Source: Ignavibacteria bacterium
GTDB taxonomy: Bacteria; Bacteroidota; Ignavibacteria; Kapaibacteriales; UBA961
Assembly: GCA_016720145.1 (NCBI GenBank)
Contig: JADJXV010000007.1
Span: forward strand, 186,001-250,000
DNA length: 64,000 bases
Reading direction: 5' to 3'
Each line of letters starts with the position of its first letter. Position 1 is the first letter of the stretch. Below are positions 1 to 8,308 of this stretch, in pieces. The notes under the pieces are model-generated. The model did no database searches. It saw only the letters and a program-made list of their open reading frames with translations, and was not told the origin of the DNA. Position numbers and translations under genes: made by a program.

Positions 1-1765
1 CGAGGAGCGTGGCATGATTGCCCCGCTCTGTGATGCGTCCGCCATCAAGAACGAGAATTTCATCGGCTGAGATGATAGTCGAAAGACGGTGGGCGATGAT
101 GATGGCTGTGCGATTCTCGAGAACGCGGCTGATTGCTTCCTGTACTGCTTGTTCGGACTCGGAGTCGAGCGCCGATGTCGCCTCGTCGAAGATGAGAATT
201 TCGGGCTGACGGACGATCGCTCGGGCGATGGAGATTCGCTGTTTTTGTCCGCCTGAGAGGAGGACGCCGCGGTCACCGACATACGAATTATACCCTTCCG
301 GCAGCTTGGCGATGAACTCATGCGCGTTGGCAATTTTTGCTGCGCGCTCGATGTCCTCGGGCGTGGCATTCGGAAAACCGAGAGCGATATTATTTGCAAT
401 CGTGTCGTTAAAGAGCACTGCTTCCTGCGAGACGATACCAAAAAGCGGTCTGTAACTGTCTATGGTGAAATTGCGGATATTCTCGCCGTCAAGCAGCACT
501 TCGCCCTGATATGGGTCGTAGAAGCGAGCAATGATATCGACCATCGTGGATTTCCCGCCGCCGCTCGGACCAACAAGAGCGAGTTTTTTACCCTTTTGCA
601 GCGTGAAGGTAATATCTTGTAACACAGGATTATCATTATACTTAAACGACATATTTTTTACTTCGAATTGCGAGCGAAGCCTCGTCACCGTTTTCTCGCC
701 CGATGGCACACTCGGCATGCTGTCCATCACGGCAAAAACACGTTCGGCGGCGACGAGTCCGCGTTGAATCTGTGCCGGAAGTCCGGTTACGGAGGCAATC
801 GGCGACATAATTCCAAAGAGTAAAAAGAGGAATGCCATGAGTTCCGAACCCTGTAATTGTCCTTCAAACACCTGCATTCCTCCTACATATAGCACTGTTG
901 AAAGTGCTACGATGGCGAGCATATCATTGACTGCCGGTACGAGGTCGCCTACTTTCTGACTTTTAATTGCAGCACGGACATAACGATACGTCTCATCCGT
1001 AAATCGTTTTACGGCATGACGTTCGGCATCGGCCGACTTGATGGCGCGTATCCCGGAAGTTGTCTCTTGGAGAACTGATGTAAAATTCGCAACAGTTGCC
1101 TGCATTCTTGATGCGTAGCGTCGTAAGAATTTGGTAGAAAAGCGCACGAGCACCAAGCTAAAGATACTTGTACTGAACGCAAGCAGAGTGAGGGTGGGTG
1201 AGAAGGATATCAGCAAACTCAGCATTACGATAATCTGAATCGGTTCGCGGAAGACGACCATGATGAGTGGCGAAATACTTCCGTGCATTGTACCTATATC
1301 GTTGGTGACAAGAGAGATAAGTTCGCCTGATTTATTCCGGTTGAAAAAGTCCATTGAGAGATTGATCATTCGTGTGAAGAGCTTATCGCGCATAGATTTG
1401 ACCATTCCTTCGGCGAGGCGCGTATTGAAATTTCCACCAAGGTATTTAGCTATATTTTTGGCGAGGAAGGTGGCAATGATGAGCATACTCAGCCGTAGAA
1501 GCATTGTTCCTTTGTCATCTGTGATGACAATTGTAGTGATCATTCCATAGAACCAATCTTTTAATTCACTTAAAAATCCCGATGGTACGGGTGTAACAGG
1601 TGAAGGAGATTCATGGCTGAAAATGACTTTCAATATCGGTTGAATAATTGCAATCGAAGCGGCTGTGAGTACAGAATACACGATATTGGTCACCATTGAC
1701 AGTACAAATACCAGCTCAAAACCGCGAATAAATTTGAAGACACGAAGTATCGTTTTCACGCACAT
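1..1765 (-). CDS. MsbA-like ABC exporter, fused permease and ATPase (partial)
   Basis: Half-size ABC exporter with the membrane domain first and the ATPase second, of the MsbA/lipid-A or multidrug exporter family; it should act as a homodimer in the inner membrane. The N-terminal ~340 residues are hydrophobic with several membrane spans. The ATPase domain shows Walker A GPSGGGKST near residue 400, signature LLSGGQKQR, Walker B ILIFDEATSALD and the H-loop IIAHRLST. The reading frame runs off the left window edge a few residues after the H-loop and D-loop region, so only the extreme C-terminus is missing. I chose the ATG at 1765; a GTG at 1759 is also possible, and no clear Shine-Dalgarno is seen for either. 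The substrate cannot be told from sequence. It is divergent from rpsF. Confidence 0.9.
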   Translation of the reverse strand, partial: MCVKTILRVFKFIRGFELVFVLSMVTNIVYSVLTAASIAIIQPILKVIFSHESPSPVTPVPSGFLSELKDWFYGMITTIVITDDKGTMLLRLSMLIIATFLAKNIAKYLGGNFNTRLAEGMVKSMRDKLFTRMINLSMDFFNRNKSGELISLVTNDIGTMHGSISPLIMVVFREPIQIIVMLSLLISFSPTLTLLAFSTSIFSLVLVRFSTKFLRRYASRMQATVANFTSVLQETTSGIRAIKSADAERHAVKRFTDETYRYVRAAIKSQKVGDLVPAVNDMLAIVALSTVLYVGGMQVFEGQLQGSELMAFLFLLFGIMSPIASVTGLPAQIQRGLVAAERVFAVMDSMPSVPSGEKTVTRLRSQFEVKNMSFKYNDNPVLQDITFTLQKGKKLALVGPSGGGKSTMVDIIARFYDPYQGEVLLDGENIRNFTIDSYRPLFGIVSQEAVLFNDTIANNIALGFPNATPEDIERAAKIANAHEFIAKLPEGYNSYVGDRGVLLSGGQKQRISIARAIVRQPEILIFDEATSALDSESEQAVQEAISRVLENRTAIIIAHRLSTIISADEILVLDGGRITERGNHATLL

Positions 1766-1864
1766 CCATTGAATAAGTAAACAGAATTAACTATGTCAAT
1801 TTACCGATTTTCTTGCAATGCAGTAGGTTAGTTGAGGAGAAAAAGTGGGTTTGTTCAAAATAAA

Positions 1865-1897
1865 TTTAGTGTATGTTGTCGGAAAACGCTATTTTTG
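1865..1897 (+). promoter_or_regulatory. Putative promoter of the rpsF-rplI operon
   Basis: TATTTTTG at 1890-1897 matches the TAnnTTTG -7 element used by Bacteroidota-type primary sigma factors. A weak upstream TTTAGTG lies at about the -33 distance. It sits 75 bases before rpsF, leaving room for the leader hairpin. The element is seen directly; promoter function is inferred. Confidence 0.45.
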
Positions 1898-1917
1898 CAG
1901 TCCTTTTAGAATTTCCT

Positions 1918-1943
1918 GCCCCAAATTATGTGAATTTCGGGGC
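1918..1943 (+). promoter_or_regulatory. Hairpin in the rpsF leader
   Basis: GCCCC at 1918-1922 pairs with GGGGC at 1939-1943, and AAATT pairs with AATTT around a five-base loop, with one bulged C. A short TGTTTTA follows. It lies 28 bases upstream of the rpsF start and would be in the mRNA leader. S6 (with S18) is known in many bacteria to bind its own leader, so feedback control is plausible. I do not see the CCG bulge described for the classical S6:S18 motif, so a simple attenuator is equally possible. Confidence 0.4.
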
Positions 1944-1971
1944 TGTTTTATAAACAACCATAGGAGCAGAC

Positions 1972-2475
1972 ATGAGCGTCAAACGCTTGTACGAGACGAC
2001 TATTATCGTTAATGCCGCATTGGAAGATAATGATGTGGAAACGGTAGTCCGCCGTGTGACTGAGTATTTAGAAAATCACGGTGCCAGCATTGTAGAAATT
2101 GGACGTTGGGGCAGAAAACGCCTGAACTACCCGATTAAAAAGAAATTTAACGGCTATTATGTGTATCTCGCTTTCGAGATTCCTACCAATATGTTGCCGA
2201 TTATTGAGCGTTTCTTCATCCTTGAAGAGAACATCCTCAGACACTTAACGGTGCTCTTACCACAAAAATTACGTGATTATCGCGCTGCCCGTACTGTTCA
2301 CGCTTCGATGCAAGAAGGTCCTAAAGACGCCATCAAAGAAGCGGCAGTAGTTGCTACTTCTGCCGCAGTGCTTACTGATATCGATGACGACATCGAAATC
2401 GATGACATTGATGTAGATGATATTGATGTAGATGACATTGAAATAGATGCAGCCGACGAAATTGAGGCAGAATAA
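1972..2475 (+). CDS. rpsF: 30S ribosomal protein S6 with acidic C-terminal tail
   Basis: Small-subunit ribosomal protein S6, which binds 16S rRNA together with S18. The conserved S6 core spans about residues 1-100 (YETTIIVNA, GRWGRKRLNYPIKKKFNGYY, LRHLTV). At 167 residues it is longer than usual because of a C-terminal extension from about residue 130 built of repeated D-D-I-D-V units and ending in an acidic stretch. The start is supported by AGGAG at 1962-1966. The next gene is rplI, 48 bases downstream, probably in the same transcript. The usual neighbour rpsR (S18) is absent from this position. Confidence 0.97.
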   Translation: MSVKRLYETTIIVNAALEDNDVETVVRRVTEYLENHGASIVEIGRWGRKRLNYPIKKKFNGYYVYLAFEIPTNMLPIIERFFILEENILRHLTVLLPQKLRDYRAARTVHASMQEGPKDAIKEAAVVATSAAVLTDIDDDIEIDDIDVDDIDVDDIEIDAADEIEAE

Positions 2476-2523
2476 TCCCATATTTATCAAATCTTTGCGA
2501 ACATTACACATTTAGAGATTCCA

Positions 2524-2967
2524 ATGAAAATTATTCTTCGACAAGATGTAGAGCATCTCGGCAAAATGGGCGAGATTATGACCGTGAAAGACGGCTACGC
2601 GCGCAACTATCTCATCCCGCGCAATTATGCCCATTATGCTACACCCGGAGCTATCCGTGGTTTTGAATCCGAGAAAAAACGTTATTTAGCCCAAATGGGT
2701 AAAATGAAAGAAATTGCTGAGCTTCTCGCCGCAAAGCTTACTGAAACACAAGTAAGTGTTGGTATGAAAGTAGGAGAAGAAGGCAGACTATTCGGTACAG
2801 TGACCGCTCAAATGATTGCTGACGAGCTAGCAATCCTTGGTCACCAAGTAGATAGACGATCAATTACCATCGACGAGCCAATCAAAACACTCGGCGTATT
2901 TGACGTAAAAGTAAAGCTTCATCCAGAAGTGACTGCTTTCGTCAAAGTATGGGTAATCAGCGCTTAA
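2524..2967 (+). CDS. rplI: 50S ribosomal protein L9
   Basis: Large-subunit protein L9, 147 residues, the normal family length. The N-terminal rRNA-binding domain is clear (MKIILRQDVEHLGKMGEI, then VKDGYARNYLIPRNYA), followed by the connecting helix and the C-terminal domain (GRLFGTVTAQMIADEL). It is the second gene of the rpsF-rplI unit and is followed 20 bases later by a strong terminator. Nothing is odd about the gene itself. Confidence 0.97.
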   Translation: MKIILRQDVEHLGKMGEIMTVKDGYARNYLIPRNYAHYATPGAIRGFESEKKRYLAQMGKMKEIAELLAAKLTETQVSVGMKVGEEGRLFGTVTAQMIADELAILGHQVDRRSITIDEPIKTLGVFDVKVKLHPEVTAFVKVWVISA

Positions 2968-2987
2968 GTGCTGACCTCAATAGACTT

Positions 2988-3022
2988 AAAAAGCCGCTTT
3001 CGTTGTCGAAAGCGGCTTTTTT
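2988..3022 (+). terminator. Intrinsic terminator of rpsF-rplI
   Basis: Perfect 15-base stem AAAAAGCCGCTTTCG (2988-3002) with CGAAAGCGGCTTTTT (3007-3021), a TTGT loop, and a T run at the 3' side. It ends the ribosomal protein transcript and, being symmetrical, could also work on the other strand. Confidence 0.9.
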
Positions 3023-3091
3023 GTTCACGTTCTGCATATTCCAAGCTTTGGTCACCCGTTGCTCACACCATTTAGCACTAACACTAATTCT

Positions 3092-3310
3092 ACTTTGGCA
3101 CTATAATAATATACGTCAATACGATAAACCTTAGTAGAAATATGTCTGGTAAAGAATTCACCTTATTACCTTATTATACTCTTTTCCAGCGTAATGGATG
3201 CCTGCTTTTTATAAAATAAGGTTGACATCTAAGCGGGTATCGTGTGCTACTAAGGTTTTCATACTCATTCGCAAGTTGCTCGTTTATGGCTTAAAGTAAA
3301 GTGCCAAAGT
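3092..3310. repeat. Nested inverted repeats in the rplI/E2 convergent gap
   Basis: Three inverted repeats lie one inside another: ACTTTGGCACT (3092-3102) with AGTGCCAAAGT (3300-3310); AAACCTTAGTAG (3126-3137) with CTACTAAGGTTT (3247-3258); and ACCTTATT (3160-3167) with AATAAGGT (3215-3222). They keep the same order on both arms, so the 219-base segment could fold as one long interrupted hairpin. No gene is seen in it. A decayed MITE-like element or a structured RNA are both possible. This accounts for most of the gene-free stretch 3023-3358. Confidence 0.55.
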
Positions 3311-3358
3311 CGAACTAAGTACGTAAAAAATAAAGTTGTAGTATTGTATTTGCCAATT

Positions 3359-3395
3359 AAAAAAGCCCTGACCGATTTTCATCTGTCAGGGCTTT
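3359..3395 (-). terminator. Intrinsic terminator of the E2 gene
   Basis: AAAGCCCTGAC (3362-3372) pairs with GTCAGGGCTTT (3385-3395). Read on the minus strand it is followed by six T residues (A run 3359-3364 on the plus strand), 22 bases after the stop codon of the E2 gene. Confidence 0.85.
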
Positions 3396-3416
3396 GTTTA
3401 ACCATTCAACGGTCAA

Positions 3417-5246
3417 TTACAAATCCACTGTTTGTTCGTTCATTTTCTCGAGTGACTTACAGATGGCTGCCAAGCATTGCGTCGCGAGCGAACCGTCAAT
3501 CACGCGGTGATCATACGTCAGCGAGAGATACACCATTTGGCGGATAACAATTACATCTTGACCGTCAATTTCACGGACGACCGGACGCTTTTGAATTGCG
3601 CCGATACCCATAATCGCCGTTTGAGGTTGATTAATCACCGGCGTACCGAATAAACTTCCGAATGAACCTACATTTGTGATAGTAAAAGTACCGCCTTGTA
3701 CATCATCAGGAGCGAGCTTTTTGGTGCGTGCGCGGGTTGAGAGGTCAAATACTGCTCGTCCGAGTCCGGTTACATTAAGCGCGTCGGCATTTTTAATCAC
3801 CGGTACAATCAGATTACCATCATCAAGCGCTGTTGCGAAGCTCAGATTGAGTCGTTTATGGCGGATGATATTCTTGCCATCGACACTCACATTTACCATC
3901 GGGAAAGCTTTGATTCCATCAAGTGCTGCTTTCGCGAAAAATGGTGTGTAGGTTAGTTTGAACCCTTCGCGTTTTTCAAATGCTGCTTTTACCTTTTCGC
4001 GTAATTTCACGATTCCTGTCACATCTGCCTCGGCAACACTTGTTACGTGTGGAGAGGTGAGCTTGGAGCGAACCATGTGGTCACTGATGAGTTGCCGCAT
4101 TCTATCCATTGGAATTACTTCGTCATTATCACCATAAACTGCCGGCGAGGATACAACGATTGGAGTAGGAGCAGAAACCGCTGTAGGTGCAGGAGCACTG
4201 GCTGGTGCTGGAGTAGGAATTGTAGCAGGAGTAGGTGCTGGTGCTGCCACCGGAACAGGAGCTTTGCCTGATTTACGAAGATCTATATAGCCAAGCAGAT
4301 CATTCTTTGTAACGCGACCTTCGAGACCTGAACCACTGATTGCTTCGAGTTCTTCAAGCATTACTTTTTCCGTTTCAGCAATTGTTCGTACAAGTGGCGA
4401 ATAGAATCTTTTTCCGTTTGAACGTGGAATTTCAGCAGTTCCTCCGACGAAGACCGGTGCTGGTACAGATGCAGCAGCTCCATTAGAATAAACTTGCGCA
4501 GGTGGAGCCGCAACAGCAGGAGCTGTTGGAGCAGCTGGAGTTGGCATAGTTGCAGGAGCAGGTGTCGGTACAGGTGCTTGTGCCACTGCAGCCGAAGCAC
4601 CGGTTGCAATTCGAGCAATTACTTTCCCTACTTCGATTACATCATTTTCAGCGGCGAATAATTCAGCAACAATGCCGGCATTCGGCGATGGCACTTCTGT
4701 ATCTACTTTATCAGTCGAGATTTCGAGAAGAATTTCATCGCGTTCGATTTTATCGCCCGGCTTTTTGAGCCATTTTAAAATTTTACCTTCTTGGATGGAT
4801 TCACCCATTTTAGGCATCACGACATCAATCGATGTTCCTCCGGATACCGGAGCAGTTGTTACAACAGGTGCAGGCGCAGTAACTGGTGCGGGCGCTGTCA
4901 CCGGTGCAGGTGAGACGACAACAGGTGCGGGAGCAGGTGCAGCAGCGACAACAGGTGCAGCAGCGACAACAGGTGCAGGTGTTGGAGCTGCGACCACCGC
5001 TGCGCCGACTTCAGTTTCGATCACTGCAATGACTTTACCTACTTCTATCGTATCATTTTCTTGAGCTAAGAGTTCGGTGACGATACCTGCATTTGGAGCG
5101 GGAACTTCCGTATCTACTTTGTCGGTCGAGATTTCGAGGAGTATTTCATCACGTTCGATTTTGTCTCCCGGTTTTTTAAGCCATTTTAGAATTTTGCCTT
5201 CTTGGATGGATTCACCCATTTTCGGCATAACTACTTCGATTTTCAT
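3417..5246 (-). CDS. 2-oxoacid dehydrogenase E2 acyltransferase, two lipoyl domains
   Basis: Dihydrolipoamide acyltransferase core (E2) of a 2-oxoacid dehydrogenase complex, which moves the acyl group from E1 to CoA. Two nearly identical lipoyl domains (about residues 2-76 and 139-215) each contain the lipoylation site STDKVDTEV, with Lys43 in the first. They are joined by long Ala/Pro/Val-rich linkers. The E1/E3-binding domain follows (SPLVRTIAE to GRVTKNDLL, near 280-325), then the catalytic domain with DHRVIDG at residue 579. AGGAG sits five bases before the start. Whether the substrate is 2-oxoglutarate, branched-chain acids or pyruvate cannot be decided; the fused E1 at 50223-52361 is a possible partner. 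No E3 gene is in the window. Confidence 0.93.
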   Translation of the reverse strand: MKIEVVMPKMGESIQEGKILKWLKKPGDKIERDEILLEISTDKVDTEVPAPNAGIVTELLAQENDTIEVGKVIAVIETEVGAAVVAAPTPAPVVAAAPVVAAAPAPAPVVVSPAPVTAPAPVTAPAPVVTTAPVSGGTSIDVVMPKMGESIQEGKILKWLKKPGDKIERDEILLEISTDKVDTEVPSPNAGIVAELFAAENDVIEVGKVIARIATGASAAVAQAPVPTPAPATMPTPAAPTAPAVAAPPAQVYSNGAAASVPAPVFVGGTAEIPRSNGKRFYSPLVRTIAETEKVMLEELEAISGSGLEGRVTKNDLLGYIDLRKSGKAPVPVAAPAPTPATIPTPAPASAPAPTAVSAPTPIVVSSPAVYGDNDEVIPMDRMRQLISDHMVRSKLTSPHVTSVAEADVTGIVKLREKVKAAFEKREGFKLTYTPFFAKAALDGIKAFPMVNVSVDGKNIIRHKRLNLSFATALDDGNLIVPVIKNADALNVTGLGRAVFDLSTRARTKKLAPDDVQGGTFTITNVGSFGSLFGTPVINQPQTAIMGIGAIQKRPVVREIDGQDVIVIRQMVYLSLTYDHRVIDGSLATQCLAAICKSLEKMNEQTVDL

Positions 5247-5390
5247 GTATTCTCCTAATTGATAGTATTTGCTGGATTGTTATGTTTTTACGACTGCAAA
5301 TTACTGAATTTTCGTAAATTTACCAACGACAGAGTGGTGCGCAATCGTCATAATCGTGTTTTAATTTCTTTACTTTCATTCCGTTGTCAA

Positions 5391-6191
5391 ATGCCAACAG
5401 CTTCTTTTCCCAAACGAGTAATTTGCCTCACCGAAGAAACCACCGAAACTCTCTACGCTCTCGGGGCAGATGACCTGATCGTCGGTATCTCCGGCTTCAC
5501 GGTGAGACCGAAAATCGCACGAAAAACCAAACCTAAAATCTCAACCTATCTAGACGCTAATATTCAGCAAATACTTGACTTAAAGCCCGATATTGTATTT
5601 GCTTGGTCAGATCTCCAAGCTCCAATCTGCGCCGATCTTATCCGAGCTGGTGTTGAAGTTCTCTGCTTCAATCACCGTTCCATTGACGGCATTCTCTCCA
5701 TGATTCTTCGTCTCGGTTCAGTCGTTGGAAAAACAAATGAATCTGAAAAATACATTCTGCAATTACAAACAAATCTATCCGCTATTTCAAAGCGAGCTAC
5801 CAAACTCAAGCGCCGTCCGCGTGTCTATTTTGAAGAATGGTACGACCCGATTATTACCGGAATTTGCTGGGTGAGTGAAATCATCGAACTCTGTGGCGGC
5901 GATGACATTTATGCAGAGAATCGTGCATTTCCGGATGCAAAGCGTAGAATAATCGCAGATCACACTGAAATAATCAGACGCTCGCCGGATATCATGCTCG
6001 CATCATGGTGCGGCAAGATGTTCAAGCCGGAGAAAGTCCTTGCGAGAGTGGGATGGACGGAGATACCTGCCATTAAAAACAAGCAGATGCACGAGATTCA
6101 CTCATCTATTATTTTGCAACCTGGTCCTGCCGCGCTTACGGATGGGGCTAGTGCGATGATGGGGATTTTTGAAAAGTGGGCGGTTGAATAA
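5391..6191 (+). CDS. BtuF-like periplasmic-binding-fold protein
   Basis: Member of the helical-backbone metal/cobalamin-binding family (Peripla_BP_2, BtuF type), 266 residues. Family features are the opening RVICLTEETTETLYALGADD, the KPDIVFAWSD block, and the C-terminal lobe with ALTDGASAMM. I start it at the ATG at 5391, because the 44 codons upstream in the same frame look non-coding and the family fold starts here. From this start there is no signal peptide, which is unusual for a binding protein of an ABC importer, and no permease or ATPase gene is adjacent. Some family members without signal peptides are annotated as cobalamin-binding proteins of unknown role. The ligand is unknown. Confidence 0.8.
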   Translation: MPTASFPKRVICLTEETTETLYALGADDLIVGISGFTVRPKIARKTKPKISTYLDANIQQILDLKPDIVFAWSDLQAPICADLIRAGVEVLCFNHRSIDGILSMILRLGSVVGKTNESEKYILQLQTNLSAISKRATKLKRRPRVYFEEWYDPIITGICWVSEIIELCGGDDIYAENRAFPDAKRRIIADHTEIIRRSPDIMLASWCGKMFKPEKVLARVGWTEIPAIKNKQMHEIHSSIILQPGPAALTDGASAMMGIFEKWAVE

Positions 6192-6273
6192 TAAAACGGA
6201 GATGGCACAGATTCTTATGATTAAGGATGATTATTAATGCGCTCCTTTAGTTCGATCGTTCTATTATATATAC

Positions 6274-6311
6274 AAAAAAAGACCCTTTGCTCTCTTTCGG
6301 GCAAAAGGTCT
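6274..6311 (-). terminator. Terminator of the small beta-barrel gene
   Basis: AGACCCTTTGC (6280-6290) pairs, with one mismatch, with GCAAAAGGTCT (6301-6311). On the minus strand a run of seven T residues follows. It is almost the same stem as the terminator at 6949-6979. Confidence 0.8.
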
Positions 6312-6355
6312 ATGAATTTAAACATTAAAATAATCACTTTTTCTACCGAATATAT

Positions 6356-6871
6356 TTACAGCTTAATCGACAAGCCGAACTTACCGCCTGAGAATGCATT
6401 CCCAGTACCTAACTCCAAGTTTATTCCTACCTTATTCGAGAAGTAATATCGAGCTCCGACTTGTACTCCCAGTCCTATACCACTAGTATGCTCACCTTCA
6501 TATCCTTCGGGTGTTGACCAAGTGTAAAATCCTAAATTAAGCCCTGCATACAAATCATATTTACGCGAAATCTTCAGTACAGAATTAAAGTGATAATTGA
6601 AGTTCCCCGAAATTCCAATAATTGTACTTCGATAATAATCCTTTTTTTTCCAATTATTATTCCTCTCGTTATAGCTTCGGAAAGACAACTCTCCGCCGAG
6701 CGTAATATCTTTTTCCACACAATAATCTATTCCCCCATAGATAGGGATACCCCATTCGGAAAGACCAACCCCAATATTTAACTGAGAATTACCTACAGCC
6801 AAAGGGCTTTGTGCAATACTAACTATGCTCAACATTGGCACAAGCAGCAATCCAAGAATAAATGTTTTCAT
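6356..6871 (-). CDS. Small outer-membrane beta-barrel protein, unknown function
   Basis: 171-residue secreted protein. A signal peptide is clear (MKTFILGLLLVPMLSIVSIA before QSP). The rest alternates polar and hydrophobic residues with many Gly and aromatic residues (LNIGVGLSEWGIPIYGGIDY, GISGNFNYHF, YDLYAGLNLGFYTW, GVQVGARYYF, GKFGLSIKL), as in eight-stranded outer-membrane barrels, and ends in a hydrophobic strand. No specific family is recognised. AGGAG lies nine bases before the start. It has its own terminator and sits downstream of the cyclophilin genes, which are separated from it by another terminator. Confidence 0.7.
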   Translation of the reverse strand: MKTFILGLLLVPMLSIVSIAQSPLAVGNSQLNIGVGLSEWGIPIYGGIDYCVEKDITLGGELSFRSYNERNNNWKKKDYYRSTIIGISGNFNYHFNSVLKISRKYDLYAGLNLGFYTWSTPEGYEGEHTSGIGLGVQVGARYYFSNKVGINLELGTGNAFSGGKFGLSIKL

Positions 6872-6940
6872 ACTCTACTACTCCTAGATGTTCAATAATT
6901 TTAATTAGTTATGAGGAATCTAAAGACTACTTCGGCAATT

Positions 6941-6979
6941 AAAAAAAGAGACCCTTTGCTTGGAATATGCAAAAGGTCT
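6941..6979 (-). terminator. Terminator of the distal cyclophilin gene
   Basis: AGACCCTTTGC (6949-6959) with GCAAAAGGTCT (6969-6979), then a T-rich run on the minus strand. It lies 28 bases past the stop of the cyclophilin gene at 7007-7627. The stem is identical to the one at 6280-6311; only the loop differs. Confidence 0.8.
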
Positions 6980-7006
6980 TTCTAATTCTTCATCCGTTAC
7001 AGACGA

Positions 7007-7627
7007 TTATTTCTTTACTTTTTCTACTTTGCTGGAAAGAATTTTAATAGGTATATTCGGTACACTTCCAGTATTTGGCACAGCTGCGATTGAATCGACT
7101 ACTTCCATACCTTTCAAGACTTTACCAAACATTGTGTATGCTTTTGGCAGTCCAAGATCGCCGAGGCAAACAAAGAACTGACTTGTATTAGTGTTTGGAC
7201 CTGCATTCGCCATCGCTACTACTCCTCGTGCGTATCCTACTTTATAGCTTGGAGTTTCGGGATTAAGTTCATCAGCAAACTGACCATTATATATACTTTC
7301 ACCACCTTGTCCCCACTGCGACTTAAGAGATTCATCCTTGGTCTTCGGATCACCTGCTTGGATCACAAATCCAGGTACAATGCGATGGAAGAGAATATCT
7401 TTAAAGAAGTTTTTGGCAGCAAGACCGCTAAAATTCGCTACAGTTTTAGGAGCATCTTTACCGTATAAACCAATAACGATTGTACCTTTCGACGTTTCGA
7501 GAATTACTTTTTCTGTCACGACCGGCGAAGGAACAGGGGAGACTATAGATTTTGGAGCTGGACTCGTCTGAGCGAAAACGCTCGTGCAGGTAACTATCAT
7601 CATCAGGGCGCATAGTGCTATTTTCAT
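7007..7627 (-). CDS. Exported cyclophilin-type peptidyl-prolyl isomerase
   Basis: Peptidyl-prolyl cis-trans isomerase of the cyclophilin family, 206 residues, expected in the periplasm or cell surface where it helps fold exported proteins. A signal peptide is present (MKIALCALMMIVTCTSVFA). The catalytic core shows FHRIVPGFVIQAGDP, GVVAMANAGPNTNTSQFF and TMFGKVLKGMEVVD. A Pro/Ser/Val-rich linker of about 20 residues precedes the core. It lies just downstream of a second cyclophilin gene (7667-8242) in the same direction, so the pair looks like an old tandem duplication. Confidence 0.93.
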   Translation of the reverse strand: MKIALCALMMIVTCTSVFAQTSPAPKSIVSPVPSPVVTEKVILETSKGTIVIGLYGKDAPKTVANFSGLAAKNFFKDILFHRIVPGFVIQAGDPKTKDESLKSQWGQGGESIYNGQFADELNPETPSYKVGYARGVVAMANAGPNTNTSQFFVCLGDLGLPKAYTMFGKVLKGMEVVDSIAAVPNTGSVPNIPIKILSSKVEKVKK

Positions 7628-7666
7628 GAGTATTTATAAAATTAATGTTGATAAAAATGAGGTCAA

Positions 7667-8242
7667 TTACTTTTTTCGTATTGTCATAACTACTTTTACA
7701 TCAGGTCGTTCAGGTCTTGAACATGGAGTATTTACAATTTTATCTGCAACATCCATACCGCTTAGTACTCGTCCGTACACAGTATATTCACCATTTAAAG
7801 AAGATGCTTCATCTACACAGATAAAGAATTGTGATGTAGCGCTGTTTATGTCGCCACCACGTCTAGCAGCTGAGAGAATACCACGTTCATGCTTTGTACT
7901 GCTAAACTCAGCCGGAACATGAGTTTGTGTACGATCCCCTTGTCCCCATTTTGCCATCAAGCTGTCATTTTTTGTGTTTGGATCTCCACCTTGAATCACA
8001 AATCCCGGTATGACTCTATGAAAGGCAGTTCCATCATAGAATTTAATTGCAACCAAGCTATCAAAATTTGCGCAATGCTTGGGAGCAATATCGGGGAAAA
8101 GTTCGAGGACAATATCACCAAGAGCCTTACCACCCTGCGTAACTGTAATCACATATTGTGGTCTATCGCCACCTTTTTCATTCGCATCTGCGGACGTAGC
8201 CACGATTCCAAAAACCATAATAATCACCATTAAAAATTTCAT
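7667..8242 (-). CDS. Exported cyclophilin-type peptidyl-prolyl isomerase (second copy)
   Basis: Second cyclophilin, with FHRVIPGFVIQGGDP, ILSAARRGGDINSATSQFF and TVYGRVLSGMDVAD. The frame is open up to 8293, but I start it at the ATG at 8242, which opens directly into a signal peptide (MKFLMVIIMVFGIVATSADA); the next upstream ATG (8254) would add four residues. The core is well diverged from its neighbour at 7007-7627, so the duplication is not recent. It has the residues of an active isomerase (FHR, Q in FVIQGG). It probably shares a transcript with the rhodanese gene upstream. Confidence 0.9.
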   Translation of the reverse strand: MKFLMVIIMVFGIVATSADANEKGGDRPQYVITVTQGGKALGDIVLELFPDIAPKHCANFDSLVAIKFYDGTAFHRVIPGFVIQGGDPNTKNDSLMAKWGQGDRTQTHVPAEFSSTKHERGILSAARRGGDINSATSQFFICVDEASSLNGEYTVYGRVLSGMDVADKIVNTPCSRPERPDVKVVMTIRKK

Positions 8243-8308
8243 AAAACTAACCATAATTATAAGTAAAAATGTATCTATTGTAGAATTAACCACTATATTT
8301 TAAAATAA

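Noticed and set aside
4047..5262. Repetitive Thr/Gly/Ala frames opposite the E2 linker
   Set aside because: They mirror the Ala/Pro/Val-rich linkers of the E2 lipoyl domains.
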